DNA of 64,000 bases from UBA1424 sp041654095 (GCA_041654095.1 JBAZED010000001.1:123651-187650), one strand, 5' to 3'. Positions 1-12,119 are shown, counted from the stretch's first letter. Numbers and translations are program-made. Notes: a model not told the origin generated them from the sequence alone.

Positions 1-2564
<2,564 letters not shown>

Positions 2565-2565
<1 letters not shown>

Positions 2566-3212
2566 TGAAATGGAAACCGATAGCGTATTTTAAAGGCAAG
2601 AGCTTAAAAGAGATAGCTAAGGATTTCTTTTTCTCGTTCTTGTGGCTGCTTGTCGTTATTTTTGTCATTGATCTCGTCACGAAATGGGTTGTCGTCGCCA
2701 ATTTGCACGAATATCAAGACGTCGTCGTCATCGACAGCTTCTTCTATCTGCGCCTCTCTTTTAACCAGGGAGCGGCCTTTGGCCTCGGCGATACCGGCGA
2801 TGTCGAGTGGCGTATTTTGTTCATCGCCGTCTCGCTCGTCATCGGGACGGGCATGCTCATCTACTACATCAAAAAATATGCGTCGTTGAATATCATCATG
2901 AAAATCGCTCTGATCATGATGATCGCCGGCGCGTATGGCAATCTAATCGATCGCGCCTTCTATTGGCCTTCGACGGTCGGCTTCAGCGGCGTCATCGACT
3001 TCCTGTCGTTTGAATTCTGGGGCCGTCGCTTTGCGACGTTTAACGTCGCGGATATGTCGCTCGTCGTCGGCGTCATCGTCATGCTCGCCGCCATTGTCGT
3101 CGACGACCTAAGACACGCCAAGAAGAAGAGCAAAGAAGACCTCTCGAGACCAGCGCCGGAATACCTCGCGGAAAAAGAAATGAAAAATGGAAGCAAAGAC
3201 GATCAATCATAA
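2565..3212 (+). CDS. lspA: Lipoprotein signal peptidase II
   Basis: Membrane aspartyl protease that cleaves lipoprotein signal peptides before the lipidated Cys. The ATG at 2565 overlaps the ileS stop; an upstream in-frame ATG at 2469 lies inside ileS and is rejected. The sequence shows four hydrophobic segments, the conserved NQGAAF box and the two catalytic aspartates, D129 in NLIDR and D163 in NVADMS. At 215 residues it is longer than usual (about 150-170) because of a basic N-terminal extension before the first membrane segment and a charged C-terminal tail. The window encodes several lipobox proteins that would be its substrates. Its last 26 bases overlap rluD. Confidence 0.96.
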
Positions 3213-4098
3213 GGTCACGACCCAAGTCGGTATGCGGCTCGACAAAGCCCTTGTCGATCTTTTCAAAGATCTCTCGCGGAACCACATTCAAAAGCTGATT
3301 GAAGACGGTTGCGTTTTCGTCAACGACAAAGCGGTGAAGACGAGCTATCGCCTCCAAACCGGCGACGTCATCAACATCGTCAAAAGAGAAGATGCCCCTT
3401 CTGATCTGACACCCGAATACATCCCCCTCGATATCGTCTTTGAAGATGACGACATTATCGTCATCAATAAACCGCGCGGTTTGGTCGTCCATCCCGGAGC
3501 GGGCAACAAAAATTTAACTTTGGCGAACGCCTTGATGTTTTACACCAAGCACTTGAGCACGATCAACGGCGAATTTCGCCCAGGCATCGTCCATCGCATC
3601 GATAAAGACACCTCCGGATTGTTGGTCGTCGCCAAAAACGATAATGCCCATAACGCCTTGTCCGCCCAGCTCAAAAGCCACGCGATGAGCCGCAAGTATT
3701 ACGCCCTCGTCCACGGTGTCATCTTCGAGGATGAAGGCAAGATCATCGCCCCTTTAGGCCGCGACCATCACCATCGCTTAAAGATGGCCGTCGATCTGCG
3801 CGATGGTAAAGAAGCCATCACTCATTTCCGCGTTCTCGAGCGCTTTTCGAAAGCCACGCTCGTCGAGTGCCGTTTGGAAACCGGTCGAACCCATCAAATC
3901 CGCGTCCATTTCGAGTATATTCACCATCCGGTGGTCGGCGATCCTCTCTACGGTAAGAAGAGCGATGACATTTTCCGCGGCGGGCAGCTTTTGCACGCTA
4001 AAGAACTGGCGCTCATCCATCCGCGGAGCGGCGAAGCAAAGTCCTTTACCTGCCCGCTGCCTCGCTATTTTGAAGAAGCGTTATCGAGTCTGAGATAA
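3187..4098 (+). CDS. rluD: Ribosomal large subunit pseudouridine synthase (RluD/YlyB type)
   Basis: Converts uridine to pseudouridine in 23S rRNA. An N-terminal S4-like RNA-binding domain (about residues 13-60) precedes the RluA-type catalytic domain. The catalytic Asp is D139 in HRIDKDTSGLL, and the conserved RTHQIRVH segment follows. Length 303 is normal. The start lies within the end of lspA (26-nt overlap), so the gene is probably translationally coupled. It closes the ileS-lspA-rluD unit and is followed by a strong hairpin terminator. Which uridines are modified cannot be told from sequence. Confidence 0.93.
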   Translation: MEAKTINHKVTTQVGMRLDKALVDLFKDLSRNHIQKLIEDGCVFVNDKAVKTSYRLQTGDVINIVKREDAPSDLTPEYIPLDIVFEDDDIIVINKPRGLVVHPGAGNKNLTLANALMFYTKHLSTINGEFRPGIVHRIDKDTSGLLVVAKNDNAHNALSAQLKSHAMSRKYYALVHGVIFEDEGKIIAPLGRDHHHRLKMAVDLRDGKEAITHFRVLERFSKATLVECRLETGRTHQIRVHFEYIHHPVVGDPLYGKKSDDIFRGGQLLHAKELALIHPRSGEAKSFTCPLPRYFEEALSSLR

Positions 4099-4120
4099 TT
4101 GGAGTTTATATTTAATATAA

Positions 4121-4148
4121 AAAATGGGCCGAAACCCATTTTTTTGTT
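4121..4148. terminator. Bidirectional rho-independent terminator
   Basis: Stem AAAATGGG (4121-4128) pairs with CCCATTTT (4135-4142) around the loop CCGAAA. A T-run follows on the + strand and an A-run precedes it, so it can stop both rluD (+) and the lipoprotein gene at 4161-6230 (-). Confidence 0.85.
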
Positions 4149-4160
4149 ATTGATTGGTGA

Positions 4161-6230
4161 CTAGCCGTTGAATTCGACAAGGCCGAAGACCATGCCCATA
4201 AAGCCAGTGCCTGATCCGATGTTGTAGTATACATTCATATAATCGCCGGTAAAATAATTAGCAGGAGCCCCGGGTTCATATTTTGTTGCAATAGGAACCC
4301 CGCCTACACTAATGAGCCCTTGAGGATTAGGATTCAATAGTGCTGCTGGGCCATCTGACGATTGAAAGCGGGCGTATTCGGGGCCAAAGCCACTTGCTGA
4401 GGTCATAAATGCACCCTTGAAATCAAGAGCCACATTTTCATCGATTTGAATTTTTCCGTTAACCTTAGCAGATGTCGGTTCCGCGACACCTCCGTCTTTG
4501 ATGAGACCGATCATGTTGAAATGGGCGATGGGATCAGGCTTTCCGGTGACGGTGATCATCTTCACAATTGATTTTGACCCATAATATGGCAACAACTGTG
4601 TTCCAAGGGCAACCAACTGCGCGGCAGCACCTGTGGCGCTGACGAGCCTAAACCAGTTCTCGTCACCGGTGACATATGATTCTAATAATGAATTTTGGAC
4701 AAGCGTTTGAGGTTGGTATCCGCCCTCTCCTGTCACTTCATCTGCATAGACGTGATCAGAGATGAGAACCGGACCACCTGCGCCGATAAATTCACAATCC
4801 TTAATGAGCAAGTTGGTAGTACCAAAGTTGTAAAGCATGCTGCTGAACGAGTCGTAACCGCGCGTTTTTTCGATCGTGGCATTCGGACCGGAGAATTCAG
4901 TCAGGAAAATGGTGAAGCACTGTGTGGCGATGACATTATAAACAAGGGAGTCGACACTCAACGTCTTCGAAAAGATGGCACCTCCTGATTTCACAGCTTC
5001 TTCGGTGCGGTTGGCATTGCCGACGACCGAGAGATTTTTCAGCTCGTAATCGCCTAAATCGTCACCGGTTTGGGCATTGCCAGCCTTGATGACTGTAGCG
5101 TGCGAAATGACTTTTCCCTCTTCTGTAGGACTCTCGACAGAATCCTTAGCTTCGCGAACGACAACAGGTAGCGATGAATAATCAAGGTTGAAGTAATTGC
5201 CATTGATTACAAAATCTTCGCTAGGAAGAATATCTCGGTAATATACGCCGACGTCATCGCGTAGCGAACCGATGATGCGCGGGTAGTCGGCACCGTCAGT
5301 TGGGGCATCGCTGTCGCCTTCCATGTAGAAGAAACCATCCGGCAATTTGTCGCGTTCGATTTTGATGTCATTGTGGAAGAAGAGGCCGTCGATGTCGACT
5401 TGAGTAATGCCTTTGGCTGTGCGATAGCTATTCCATATATTGACATTGATGTTATCGAAATGGGACAAGTCATCTTGCTTGTAGACGTTATATCCATTCG
5501 CAATCGTAAATATAAAAGAAGTCTCAAATTTGGGTGCCGTTGCGTATTCATCGCCGGCCGGCCGGACGCTCAAACTGTAAGTCTTGCCGATCGCTGCTTC
5601 GGCGAAGTCGTAACTCGATGCGAATTCGTCGATGGCGACGGCAGCGTCGAGTTCAGCACCGGTCAAAGTGACCCATTCGTCCCCGCGTTTTTCCTTGACG
5701 ACAGAACTGCTGTGATAAGCGGTGACATTCATCTCCTCACCTTCGGAGTCATAAGCGTAGATAGTCGGGAAGAAGATGAAGGGATTATCGTCGCCGACGA
5801 AGTAGCCTTGTTTGAGATCCTTAAACTCATTGCGCTTGTTCTCGGCACTTTTAGTGGCGATATTGGCTGTGTAGTTGGTGACGAACTCAGGCGCGCCGAT
5901 ATTGGTGATCTCATCATATTGGACTATGGTGTAAGTCCAGACGATGCTCTCCGTCTCATAGGCGACGGTGATATCAAATTCGCCCAATTCGGAAGTATTG
6001 AGGGTAGTCGGCGTAAAAGTCAAATTCGCACCATTAATCGTTATCGTCTTATTCTCAAAAGTCGCGGTGACGCTGACTTCATTGAGGTCGACGACGGTGT
6101 ATTGAACGTATTCTTCTTGAAGTCCAGAGGCGACTTCGATGTCGAGCAAGTCGCCATATTCCTCGACGACCGGATCACATCCGGCGAGAGACATCATAAC
6201 GAGCGGTAGAAATAGTAAACTCTTTTTCAT
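4161..6230 (-). CDS. Large surface lipoprotein with Ig-like N-terminus
   Basis: Predicted lipoprotein of 689 residues: a Lys-Lys start, a hydrophobic stretch and the lipobox SLAGC, so Cys18 would be lipidated and the protein anchored outside. Residues about 30-105 resemble a bacterial Ig-like strand pattern. Residues about 390-560 contain short Gly/Asn-rich turns that might form a parallel beta-helix. No catalytic motif was recognised. A Shine-Dalgarno AAAGGAT precedes the ATG at 6230. It lies downstream of the ABC cluster but has its own predicted promoter (6297-6302). It could be an adhesin or carbohydrate-binding protein; function unknown. A long + strand ORF opposite it (5373-6209) is a reading-frame shadow. 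Confidence 0.8.
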   Translation of the reverse strand: MKKSLLFLPLVMMSLAGCDPVVEEYGDLLDIEVASGLQEEYVQYTVVDLNEVSVTATFENKTITINGANLTFTPTTLNTSELGEFDITVAYETESIVWTYTIVQYDEITNIGAPEFVTNYTANIATKSAENKRNEFKDLKQGYFVGDDNPFIFFPTIYAYDSEGEEMNVTAYHSSSVVKEKRGDEWVTLTGAELDAAVAIDEFASSYDFAEAAIGKTYSLSVRPAGDEYATAPKFETSFIFTIANGYNVYKQDDLSHFDNINVNIWNSYRTAKGITQVDIDGLFFHNDIKIERDKLPDGFFYMEGDSDAPTDGADYPRIIGSLRDDVGVYYRDILPSEDFVINGNYFNLDYSSLPVVVREAKDSVESPTEEGKVISHATVIKAGNAQTGDDLGDYELKNLSVVGNANRTEEAVKSGGAIFSKTLSVDSLVYNVIATQCFTIFLTEFSGPNATIEKTRGYDSFSSMLYNFGTTNLLIKDCEFIGAGGPVLISDHVYADEVTGEGGYQPQTLVQNSLLESYVTGDENWFRLVSATGAAAQLVALGTQLLPYYGSKSIVKMITVTGKPDPIAHFNMIGLIKDGGVAEPTSAKVNGKIQIDENVALDFKGAFMTSASGFGPEYARFQSSDGPAALLNPNPQGLISVGGVPIATKYEPGAPANYFTGDYMNVYYNIGSGTGFMGMVFGLVEFNG

Positions 6231-6296
6231 GGTTTTTATCCTTTCGCGATAATTTTCCCCGTGAATATTTCAGTGCTTTGAAACGCACCGGAAATC

Positions 6297-6302
6297 ATTG
6301 TA
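6297..6302 (-). promoter_or_regulatory. Extended -10 for the 4161-6230 lipoprotein gene
   Basis: On the minus strand TACAAT is preceded by TGA (an extended TGn -10). The start would be about 60 nt before the ATG at 6230. No convincing -35 was seen. Confidence 0.45.
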
Positions 6303-6321
6303 TCACTTTGCAAAACAAAGA

Positions 6322-6783
6322 TTAAGCATCTGGCGTTTTGGCCAGAAGGCGGACGCGCGCCGAGGCGTTCGAATTGTCATTGGCCCGAATCGTGAAAGTC
6401 TCCGTGCCTTCGTCGAGAAAAGTCGCCCGCCCGGTCTCTGCGTCAACACGAGCGATGAGGCTATTCGGATCAGTATAAAAAATGACGCTTTGATTCGTGG
6501 TATTAAAAGGGAGAATCTCATAGATGATATCAACTGTCAGATCGACGACGTAAGCCAAAGTCAGCGTCGATCCTTCTTTTTCGGGATTTTTAATCTTATA
6601 GACATTAATGTCTTCGTCATAGTAGGTATCGTATAAATCATCGCCGATGCGAATGCCGGTGCACACGATTTCATGCGCGTAAATCGTGACATTATAAACT
6701 TCCGCACGCTTAAAGATGAGGCCGATGAGGATGATGGCGATCAAGGATAGCGAACTAATGATGAGAATGACTGATTTTTTCAT
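6322..6783 (-). CDS. Membrane-anchored Ig-like protein, ABC cluster
   Basis: A 153-residue protein with one N-terminal membrane anchor (about residues 5-25) and no lipobox. The rest is extracytoplasmic and rich in beta strands; residues about 95-150 have the pattern of a bacterial Ig-like (BIG-type) domain, ending in a strand rich in Ala and Arg. It starts only 2 nt after the stop of the ABC permease gene, so it is almost certainly co-transcribed and may be an accessory or sensor subunit of that transporter. That role is inferred from position alone. Confidence 0.75.
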   Translation of the reverse strand: MKKSVILIISSLSLIAIILIGLIFKRAEVYNVTIYAHEIVCTGIRIGDDLYDTYYDEDINVYKIKNPEKEGSTLTLAYVVDLTVDIIYEILPFNTTNQSVIFYTDPNSLIARVDAETGRATFLDEGTETFTIRANDNSNASARVRLLAKTPDA

Positions 6784-6785
6784 TG

Positions 6786-8462
6786 TTAGTTTATCCGATC
6801 ATAATAATACGCTTTTATTTTTTCGACGAAAAAGTAGATGGCCGCCCCGAAGAAGACCACGCCGATCAAGAGCAATTTCAAGAAGGCGAGGCTGAAACTC
6901 GTCTCAGGTATAAACTGTTCTTCGTTAAGAAAAGCAAAAGTGATAAAAGCGAATAAAAAAGCGGTCGCAAAGGCAAAGATCGTCGCTTTCGTCTCGTTGG
7001 GATTGTTAATTTGCTCGCCGACGGTCGCGTATTGCTCGTTCTGCGGATTCATCAAATCCATGAGGGCGCAGAAGAGGAGATGGCCGACTTGAATGAAGGC
7101 CAAAGCAAAGCACAACAGAATAATATTGATGTGAATATAATGGACGTGCATGTTGAAAATTAAGAGCGAAACAGATAAGGAAGCAACCGATAAAACGATG
7201 TTTGGCAATAATTTGGCGATGAGCGGGAAGATGATTTTAACGGGTTTCGTCCGCTTCATGTAAGCGGTGCGCCCTTCCCTAGAATAGAGCGTGGCGATAT
7301 AGCTATTTGAAGCCATGAGGGGCAACATGATAATCAAGACATTGAAGGCTTGGACCATGAATTCACCAACGAGGTACAAATCCATGGAAGCAAAAATCCG
7401 GTTGATGAGCAAGACGACCAAAGGGATAGCGATGTAGGTGGCGATAAAATTGTAGGTGAATTCGCCGGAGCGGAAGAGCAGCTTTAACTCCTTGAGAGTA
7501 AAAGAGATGAAAGGCGGTAAGCGGCGGTTCATAAGCGCCTTGACTTTAAATTTCTTCTCATATTCGAAACTGGCAGCCGTCATCTTGATGAAGATGAGGC
7601 GCGATAAGAAGTAGATGGACATAAAGAGGGTCGCCAAAATGCCGATGAGGCTGAAGAAGATGAGCCAGACATCGAGGTTGGCGTATGAGTAGCGCATCGC
7701 CGCATCATATTTTCCGACGACCATGACGACGACGTAATAGATGGGGGAGAAGACCTCTTGAAAAAACATCGTCACGTCCGAGAGCATTATTTTGAGCGGA
7801 ACCCAGTAAAGGAGGACATTTATTTCGTTAGGTATCAATAAAATCAAGCGGGCGAGCAGGTAGACGCAACCCGCCAAAACAGCGATGAAAACGGCGATTT
7901 TGACGATGCGGTGGCGGTTTAAAAAGCGGAAAATAAAGAGCCCGGGAACGGATAGGACGACGCCGATGACGACCGGGATCATCGAGACGAAGAAAAAGGC
8001 GATGAAGACCCAGATGTAGAAAAACCAGTTGACCGGAGACATCACGCCATAAGCGATGAAGATGGGCAGAGTAAAAGTCACGTTCTTGTAAATTTCGTAG
8101 ATGTAAAAGACGATGATTTTCGATAAGAAGATGCGGTTGGCGGAGATGGGATAAGTCACCAGGACTTGATTGTCTTCGGCCATGTAGAGCGACTTGATGA
8201 GCTCCAGCGTGCAAGTGACGATTGAAATACCGAGTATGATCGTCATCAGCATCGTCATGACCGAGGTGGGAATGAAAGGAGAATTGTGGAAGATCTTCAA
8301 AAATGAAGAGAGGAATAAGATGCCAAACGCGATGGCAAAGACGAGCAGAAACCGCAAGATGAAAAAGACGATTTTGCGAATTAGCTGCGGCCGATCTCTG
8401 ATAAACCCTAAGTCGAGTTTATCCTTGAGCTGCATTATGACAAGCGTTTTGATATCTTTCAT
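6786..8462 (-). CDS. ABC-2-like exporter permease
   Basis: Integral membrane protein of 558 residues with about twelve hydrophobic segments and a short cytoplasmic N-terminus. The layout (two multi-span halves, with a cytosolic loop around residues 290-320) resembles the permeases of putative ABC exporters; no family-specific motif was confirmed. Four bases separate it from the upstream ATPase-fusion gene, so the two products probably form one transporter. The substrate is unknown. The next gene, encoding an anchored Ig-like protein, follows after 2 nt. AAGG lies ahead of the ATG at 8462. Confidence 0.8.
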   Translation of the reverse strand: MKDIKTLVIMQLKDKLDLGFIRDRPQLIRKIVFFILRFLLVFAIAFGILFLSSFLKIFHNSPFIPTSVMTMLMTIILGISIVTCTLELIKSLYMAEDNQVLVTYPISANRIFLSKIIVFYIYEIYKNVTFTLPIFIAYGVMSPVNWFFYIWVFIAFFFVSMIPVVIGVVLSVPGLFIFRFLNRHRIVKIAVFIAVLAGCVYLLARLILLIPNEINVLLYWVPLKIMLSDVTMFFQEVFSPIYYVVVMVVGKYDAAMRYSYANLDVWLIFFSLIGILATLFMSIYFLSRLIFIKMTAASFEYEKKFKVKALMNRRLPPFISFTLKELKLLFRSGEFTYNFIATYIAIPLVVLLINRIFASMDLYLVGEFMVQAFNVLIIMLPLMASNSYIATLYSREGRTAYMKRTKPVKIIFPLIAKLLPNIVLSVASLSVSLLIFNMHVHYIHINIILLCFALAFIQVGHLLFCALMDLMNPQNEQYATVGEQINNPNETKATIFAFATAFLFAFITFAFLNEEQFIPETSFSLAFLKLLLIGVVFFGAAIYFFVEKIKAYYYDRIN

Positions 8463-8466
8463 CGCT

Positions 8467-10686
8467 TTAGCCTTGCTTTGATTCCTCGTTTACACTCGGA
8501 GTTGGTTCATCGTCGATAACGGCCGTCATCAAATAGTATTCCTCGAGCGTTCCTTGCTTGTGAACATCGTCAATCGTCATCGGTTCGTGGAGATGGCCTT
8601 TTTTAATGACGGCGATGCGCTGGCAGAGATTTTCGACGACATCGATGATGTGGCTCGAGAACATGACGATGTTGCCTTTGGCGGCGTGTTGCCGCATGCA
8701 CTCTTTGACTTGGTAGATGCTGTCGGGGTCAAGGCCGGTCAGAGGTTCGTCGAGCAACCAGAGTTTGGGCTCGTGGATTAACGCGGCGATGATTGTGACT
8801 TTCTGCTTCATGCCGTGCGAAAAAGTCTTGATTTGGCTGTCGAAAGAGTCTTCGAGATGGAAGAGGCTGACATAGTAGGGAATCCGCTCTTGCCGCTCGT
8901 CATAAGTGACGCCGTAAATGTCGGCGATGTAATTGACGTACTCGCGAGCCGTCAACTTTTCGTACAAGGCATAGTGGTCGGGGACATAACCGATGAGGCG
9001 CTTGGCCATAACGGGTTGTTTTTCGACGTCATAACCGCAGATCGAGATCGAACCTTCGGTGATCGTCTGAATGCCGACGATCGATTTGATGGTCGTCGAC
9101 TTGCCGGCGCCGTTGGGTCCGAGGAAGCCGAAGATCTCTCCGCCGAAGACATTCAACGAAATATCCTTGACGGCGAAATCCTTGTTTTTTCCGTAGCGTT
9201 TGGAGAAGTTTTTCAGCTCCAACTTCACTCCTGTATTCAGTTCCATGGGTTCTTCGAGCCCCCTTCCGTTTAACGATGCTAATAAAGCTATTTGATCGAG
9301 GCGCATTTTCTTTTGGCGAACGCGGAGGTCACCGAGCGAATCAGCTATGCTGAAACCGACGCTGTAGACGAACCACATCGCAAAGGAAACGCCGACGTAG
9401 ACGAGTAAGAAGAGCGCTTGGTAGACCGGGTGAAAAGTAAATGATAAATCGCCGATCATAAAGCTGGAGGAGATGTTGAAGATACTCTCGGCCCAGACCC
9501 CTAATTTGTCGACGATGAAGTCGCTGTTGATAAAGAAGAAGTCGACGGTCGCGTAATTGCTGAACCAGACATTGAGAATCATAACCAATATAAAATAAGC
9601 CGAAAAGGCGATGAGCGAATAGTACATCTGCTTCATCTTCGGACGTGGGAATAAGCGTAAAGCGACAAGGAGCAAGGGCATGAAAAAGGCCAGGGCGTGG
9701 TTGTACCAGAATTGGATGATGACCCAACTCGTCAAGTTCGTGGTTTCCGCATAGTTGGGCATCAGCATCGCCATCAGCGCACCGAAAACGTTGATGAAAT
9801 AAGTGAAGTAAAACAGCTTATCCAGTTTAAATATCAAGCAGATCGGAATGATGTACATGGCGGTATTGCAGAGGTGGATGGGCCATGTCCACGGCTCCAG
9901 GAAATTCCCATAGTAGAAAACGCGCGAAAAGGTGATCATCGTCGCGACGCTCAGATAGACCATGGCAAAGCGGATGATTTCATCGTCCTTTTTCTTCAGC
10001 GCGAAATAGATGATGAAAGGGATGGTGATCGTCGCGTAGATGAAGAGGCGGTGGACGAAGGAGATATCGATTACTTCATAGCGGGCGTTCGCGCTTCCGA
10101 ACATAATCTGCGGGCCGTAGATGGGAAGGCTGGCGAGAAAGATGGGGATGATTGCCAAGAGCAAATTGATGATCTCTGCCTTAGGCAGTTTGAAGGAGGC
10201 GTCCTCGCGCCAGACGATGAACAAACCATAGGCGATCAATCCGCTTTCGAGGGCGAACATAATCGTCGGAAGCGATAAGCCGAGAGTTCCGGCCGCGTTT
10301 CCGATTAGTTGCAGATAGACGCTGTAATATGAAAATCCAAGATAGAAAAGAAATCCGGGCGTGAAGACGAACTTGATGAGGTTAGCGAGCGTCTTGACTT
10401 TGAAAAAAGGATAGAGCATGAGCAAGACGGCTAAAGCAAGTTCAATCCAGATTCCGAAATATGCAAAGAAAGTGAGGGCCGGAGCAAAAGGGCCTCCAGC
10501 TAGGCTGATGATGCTGACAGCCTGATCGGAATACGAAAAATAGCGAACGGCGAAGACGGCAGCTAAAATGATCGCATAAATTTTCGCGTATCTTTTCGTC
10601 TTGCGTGCGCGCGTTAACCAAAAAGTCAACAAAGCCCCGATGAGGGCTGCGCCAAGGGCGATGAGATGCGACAGGTAATGTGTCAA
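8467..10686 (-). CDS. YwaF-like membrane domain fused to an ABC ATPase
   Basis: A 739-residue fusion. Residues 1 to about 470 form many membrane segments with the HLCN box and spacing of the YwaF/TIGR02206 integral membrane family. From about residue 490 there is a complete ABC ATPase: Walker A GPNGAGKST at 523-531, signature FSHGMKQK, Walker B LWLLDEPLTGLDP and switch His in SSH. The start is TTG at 10686 with AGGA seven bases upstream; no ATG fits. It heads a cluster with the permease (gap 4 nt) and the Ig-like anchored protein. These domains are normally separate proteins, so the fusion is notable. Its direction of transport (likely export) is inferred from the ABC-2-type partner. Confidence 0.85.
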   Translation of the reverse strand: MTHYLSHLIALGAALIGALLTFWLTRARKTKRYAKIYAIILAAVFAVRYFSYSDQAVSIISLAGGPFAPALTFFAYFGIWIELALAVLLMLYPFFKVKTLANLIKFVFTPGFLFYLGFSYYSVYLQLIGNAAGTLGLSLPTIMFALESGLIAYGLFIVWREDASFKLPKAEIINLLLAIIPIFLASLPIYGPQIMFGSANARYEVIDISFVHRLFIYATITIPFIIYFALKKKDDEIIRFAMVYLSVATMITFSRVFYYGNFLEPWTWPIHLCNTAMYIIPICLIFKLDKLFYFTYFINVFGALMAMLMPNYAETTNLTSWVIIQFWYNHALAFFMPLLLVALRLFPRPKMKQMYYSLIAFSAYFILVMILNVWFSNYATVDFFFINSDFIVDKLGVWAESIFNISSSFMIGDLSFTFHPVYQALFLLVYVGVSFAMWFVYSVGFSIADSLGDLRVRQKKMRLDQIALLASLNGRGLEEPMELNTGVKLELKNFSKRYGKNKDFAVKDISLNVFGGEIFGFLGPNGAGKSTTIKSIVGIQTITEGSISICGYDVEKQPVMAKRLIGYVPDHYALYEKLTAREYVNYIADIYGVTYDERQERIPYYVSLFHLEDSFDSQIKTFSHGMKQKVTIIAALIHEPKLWLLDEPLTGLDPDSIYQVKECMRQHAAKGNIVMFSSHIIDVVENLCQRIAVIKKGHLHEPMTIDDVHKQGTLEEYYLMTAVIDDEPTPSVNEESKQG

Positions 10687-10745
10687 TTTTTGTTCCTGAT
10701 GAGATAAGTGACGGGCAAATAATGGGTCGGTCCGTATTCGGTAGC

Positions 10746-10774
10746 ATTATAGCACCGGAGGACCATTTTGTTAA
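10746..10774 (-). promoter_or_regulatory. Promoter of the YwaF-ABC cluster
   Basis: Minus-strand TTAACA (10769-10774), a 17-nt spacer and TATAAT (10746-10751) with an extended TGC. Transcription would start near 10739, giving a leader of about 53 nt before the TTG start. Confidence 0.8.
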
Positions 10775-10790
10775 ATATCATAAAATGGAT

Positions 10791-12119
10791 TTATAATCCA
10801 TGGCAGACCTGACCCCACGATGTGCTTTGAATATCGCTATATCGATCGGTCGTCGATCCGTAATTATTGGTTATGCTACCGCGATATGAAGTGCCTTCAT
10901 AATTCGTCCGAAGCGGCGAGCCTTCCATATAGACTTTGCTGAGTCCGTCGGTCACGAAAGAAGTCGTCCCATTCACGAAATTGAGATATATCTTCGGCAC
11001 GGTGCGCTTGGCTCCTTTAGTTAAATATCGGTCGAGAGTTTGATAGTGCGGGTGACCGGCGCACACGCCGGTACTCCCCCCATATGAAGTGTCGGCGAAA
11101 GGAGCGCCGGCCGAGATGGTTACGAGTTTCGGTTGCAGGACATTGAGCAAGACATTGTTGCTCGCCTTCGACGAGCCGTGATGAGGAGCTTTCATCATCG
11201 TCACGGTATGGAAGACATCAGTGTTGGTCGCGTTGGTCTGAACCAGGCGCGTTTCACCAGAACCGCCCGTCCCCCCGTAATAGCCGCTTGGATTGTCCTG
11301 CAAATCGCCCGAGAAGAAATAGGTGAAATTGCGGTATGAGAGAATTCCGGTCACACAAGTGACATTTAAATCATCGACTACGGGTCCATCATTGTAATTG
11401 GTGGAATAATAGCCCGTATCGAGCCAATCGATGAAGACTTCGGAAGTGACATAAGTGCGTTTCATTCCGCCGTTTGTTCCATTGACCATATCGTAAATGC
11501 GGTGATATTCGCTGTCTTGACCAACATAATAGTCGCGAATATTGGTGCGATAATTTTCTCCGCCATATTCGTAATAACCATAATCGACGATCATGTCGAT
11601 TGAAGAAACGGCCGCGCGCAGCGCCAAATACCCCCCATAGTGATCGCTATGAGGATGTGTCAAAATCAAGAGATCTAAGTGTCCATCATCGAGATAGGCA
11701 TCATACGTGTTTTTTAATAGGTTGTAATAGGTCGATGAATCGCTAAAGGAAGAAGATGCGTAATTTCCAAAATCCATGACGATGGTCGCATCGCCAACTT
11801 TGAACAGATATGCATCGCCAACCTCAATCGGTTGCTCGAAAACGACGATTTCCAAATAATCAAACGATGAGTTGGAGAGGGGGTGAGAGGCGCTTCCTAG
11901 GGGCGCTTGCGAATCATAGGTCGCGTTTTGCGCGTCGGTTTTGTCATCCGAACCAATTGCTACGCCGGTGTCAGCCATCGTCGCGATGCGCTCGGCGTAT
12001 CCTTGATTCGTTTCGCTGCTCGATGAACCATCGGTGTTCGAACTGCTCGAATTATCGTGCGGGCCGCACGAAGACAAAACGAGCAGTAAAAGCAAGAGAA
12101 ACAGCGGTATTCTTTTCAT
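10791..12119 (-). CDS. Metallo-beta-lactamase-fold lipoprotein (ComEC-like hydrolase)
   Basis: Signal peptide with lipobox LSSC, then a Ser-rich linker, then a metallo-beta-lactamase domain. Metal-binding H155-x-H157-x-D159-H160 sits in THPHSDHYGG; further ligands are the GD of SGDLQD and the His pair of KAPHHGSS. The KAPHHGSS block is typical of the ComEC/Rec2 C-terminal nuclease-like domain, but no ComEC channel is present. The protein would act outside the membrane, perhaps on nucleic acids or phosphodiesters; the substrate is not shown. Its ATG overlaps the rnhC stop (ATGA), so it is coupled to a cytoplasmic RNase gene. Confidence 0.85.
   Translation of the reverse strand: MKRIPLFLLLLLLVLSSCGPHDNSSSSNTDGSSSSETNQGYAERIATMADTGVAIGSDDKTDAQNATYDSQAPLGSASHPLSNSSFDYLEIVVFEQPIEVGDAYLFKVGDATIVMDFGNYASSSFSDSSTYYNLLKNTYDAYLDDGHLDLLILTHPHSDHYGGYLALRAAVSSIDMIVDYGYYEYGGENYRTNIRDYYVGQDSEYHRIYDMVNGTNGGMKRTYVTSEVFIDWLDTGYYSTNYNDGPVVDDLNVTCVTGILSYRNFTYFFSGDLQDNPSGYYGGTGGSGETRLVQTNATNTDVFHTVTMMKAPHHGSSKASNNVLLNVLQPKLVTISAGAPFADTSYGGSTGVCAGHPHYQTLDRYLTKGAKRTVPKIYLNFVNGTTSFVTDGLSKVYMEGSPLRTNYEGTSYRGSITNNYGSTTDRYSDIQSTSWGQVCHGL

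Noticed and set aside
5373..6209. Long ORF (278 codons) on the + strand opposite the large lipoprotein gene
   Set aside because: It has no Shine-Dalgarno or recognisable domain and lies wholly antisense to a gene with a clear signal peptide; treated as a shadow.
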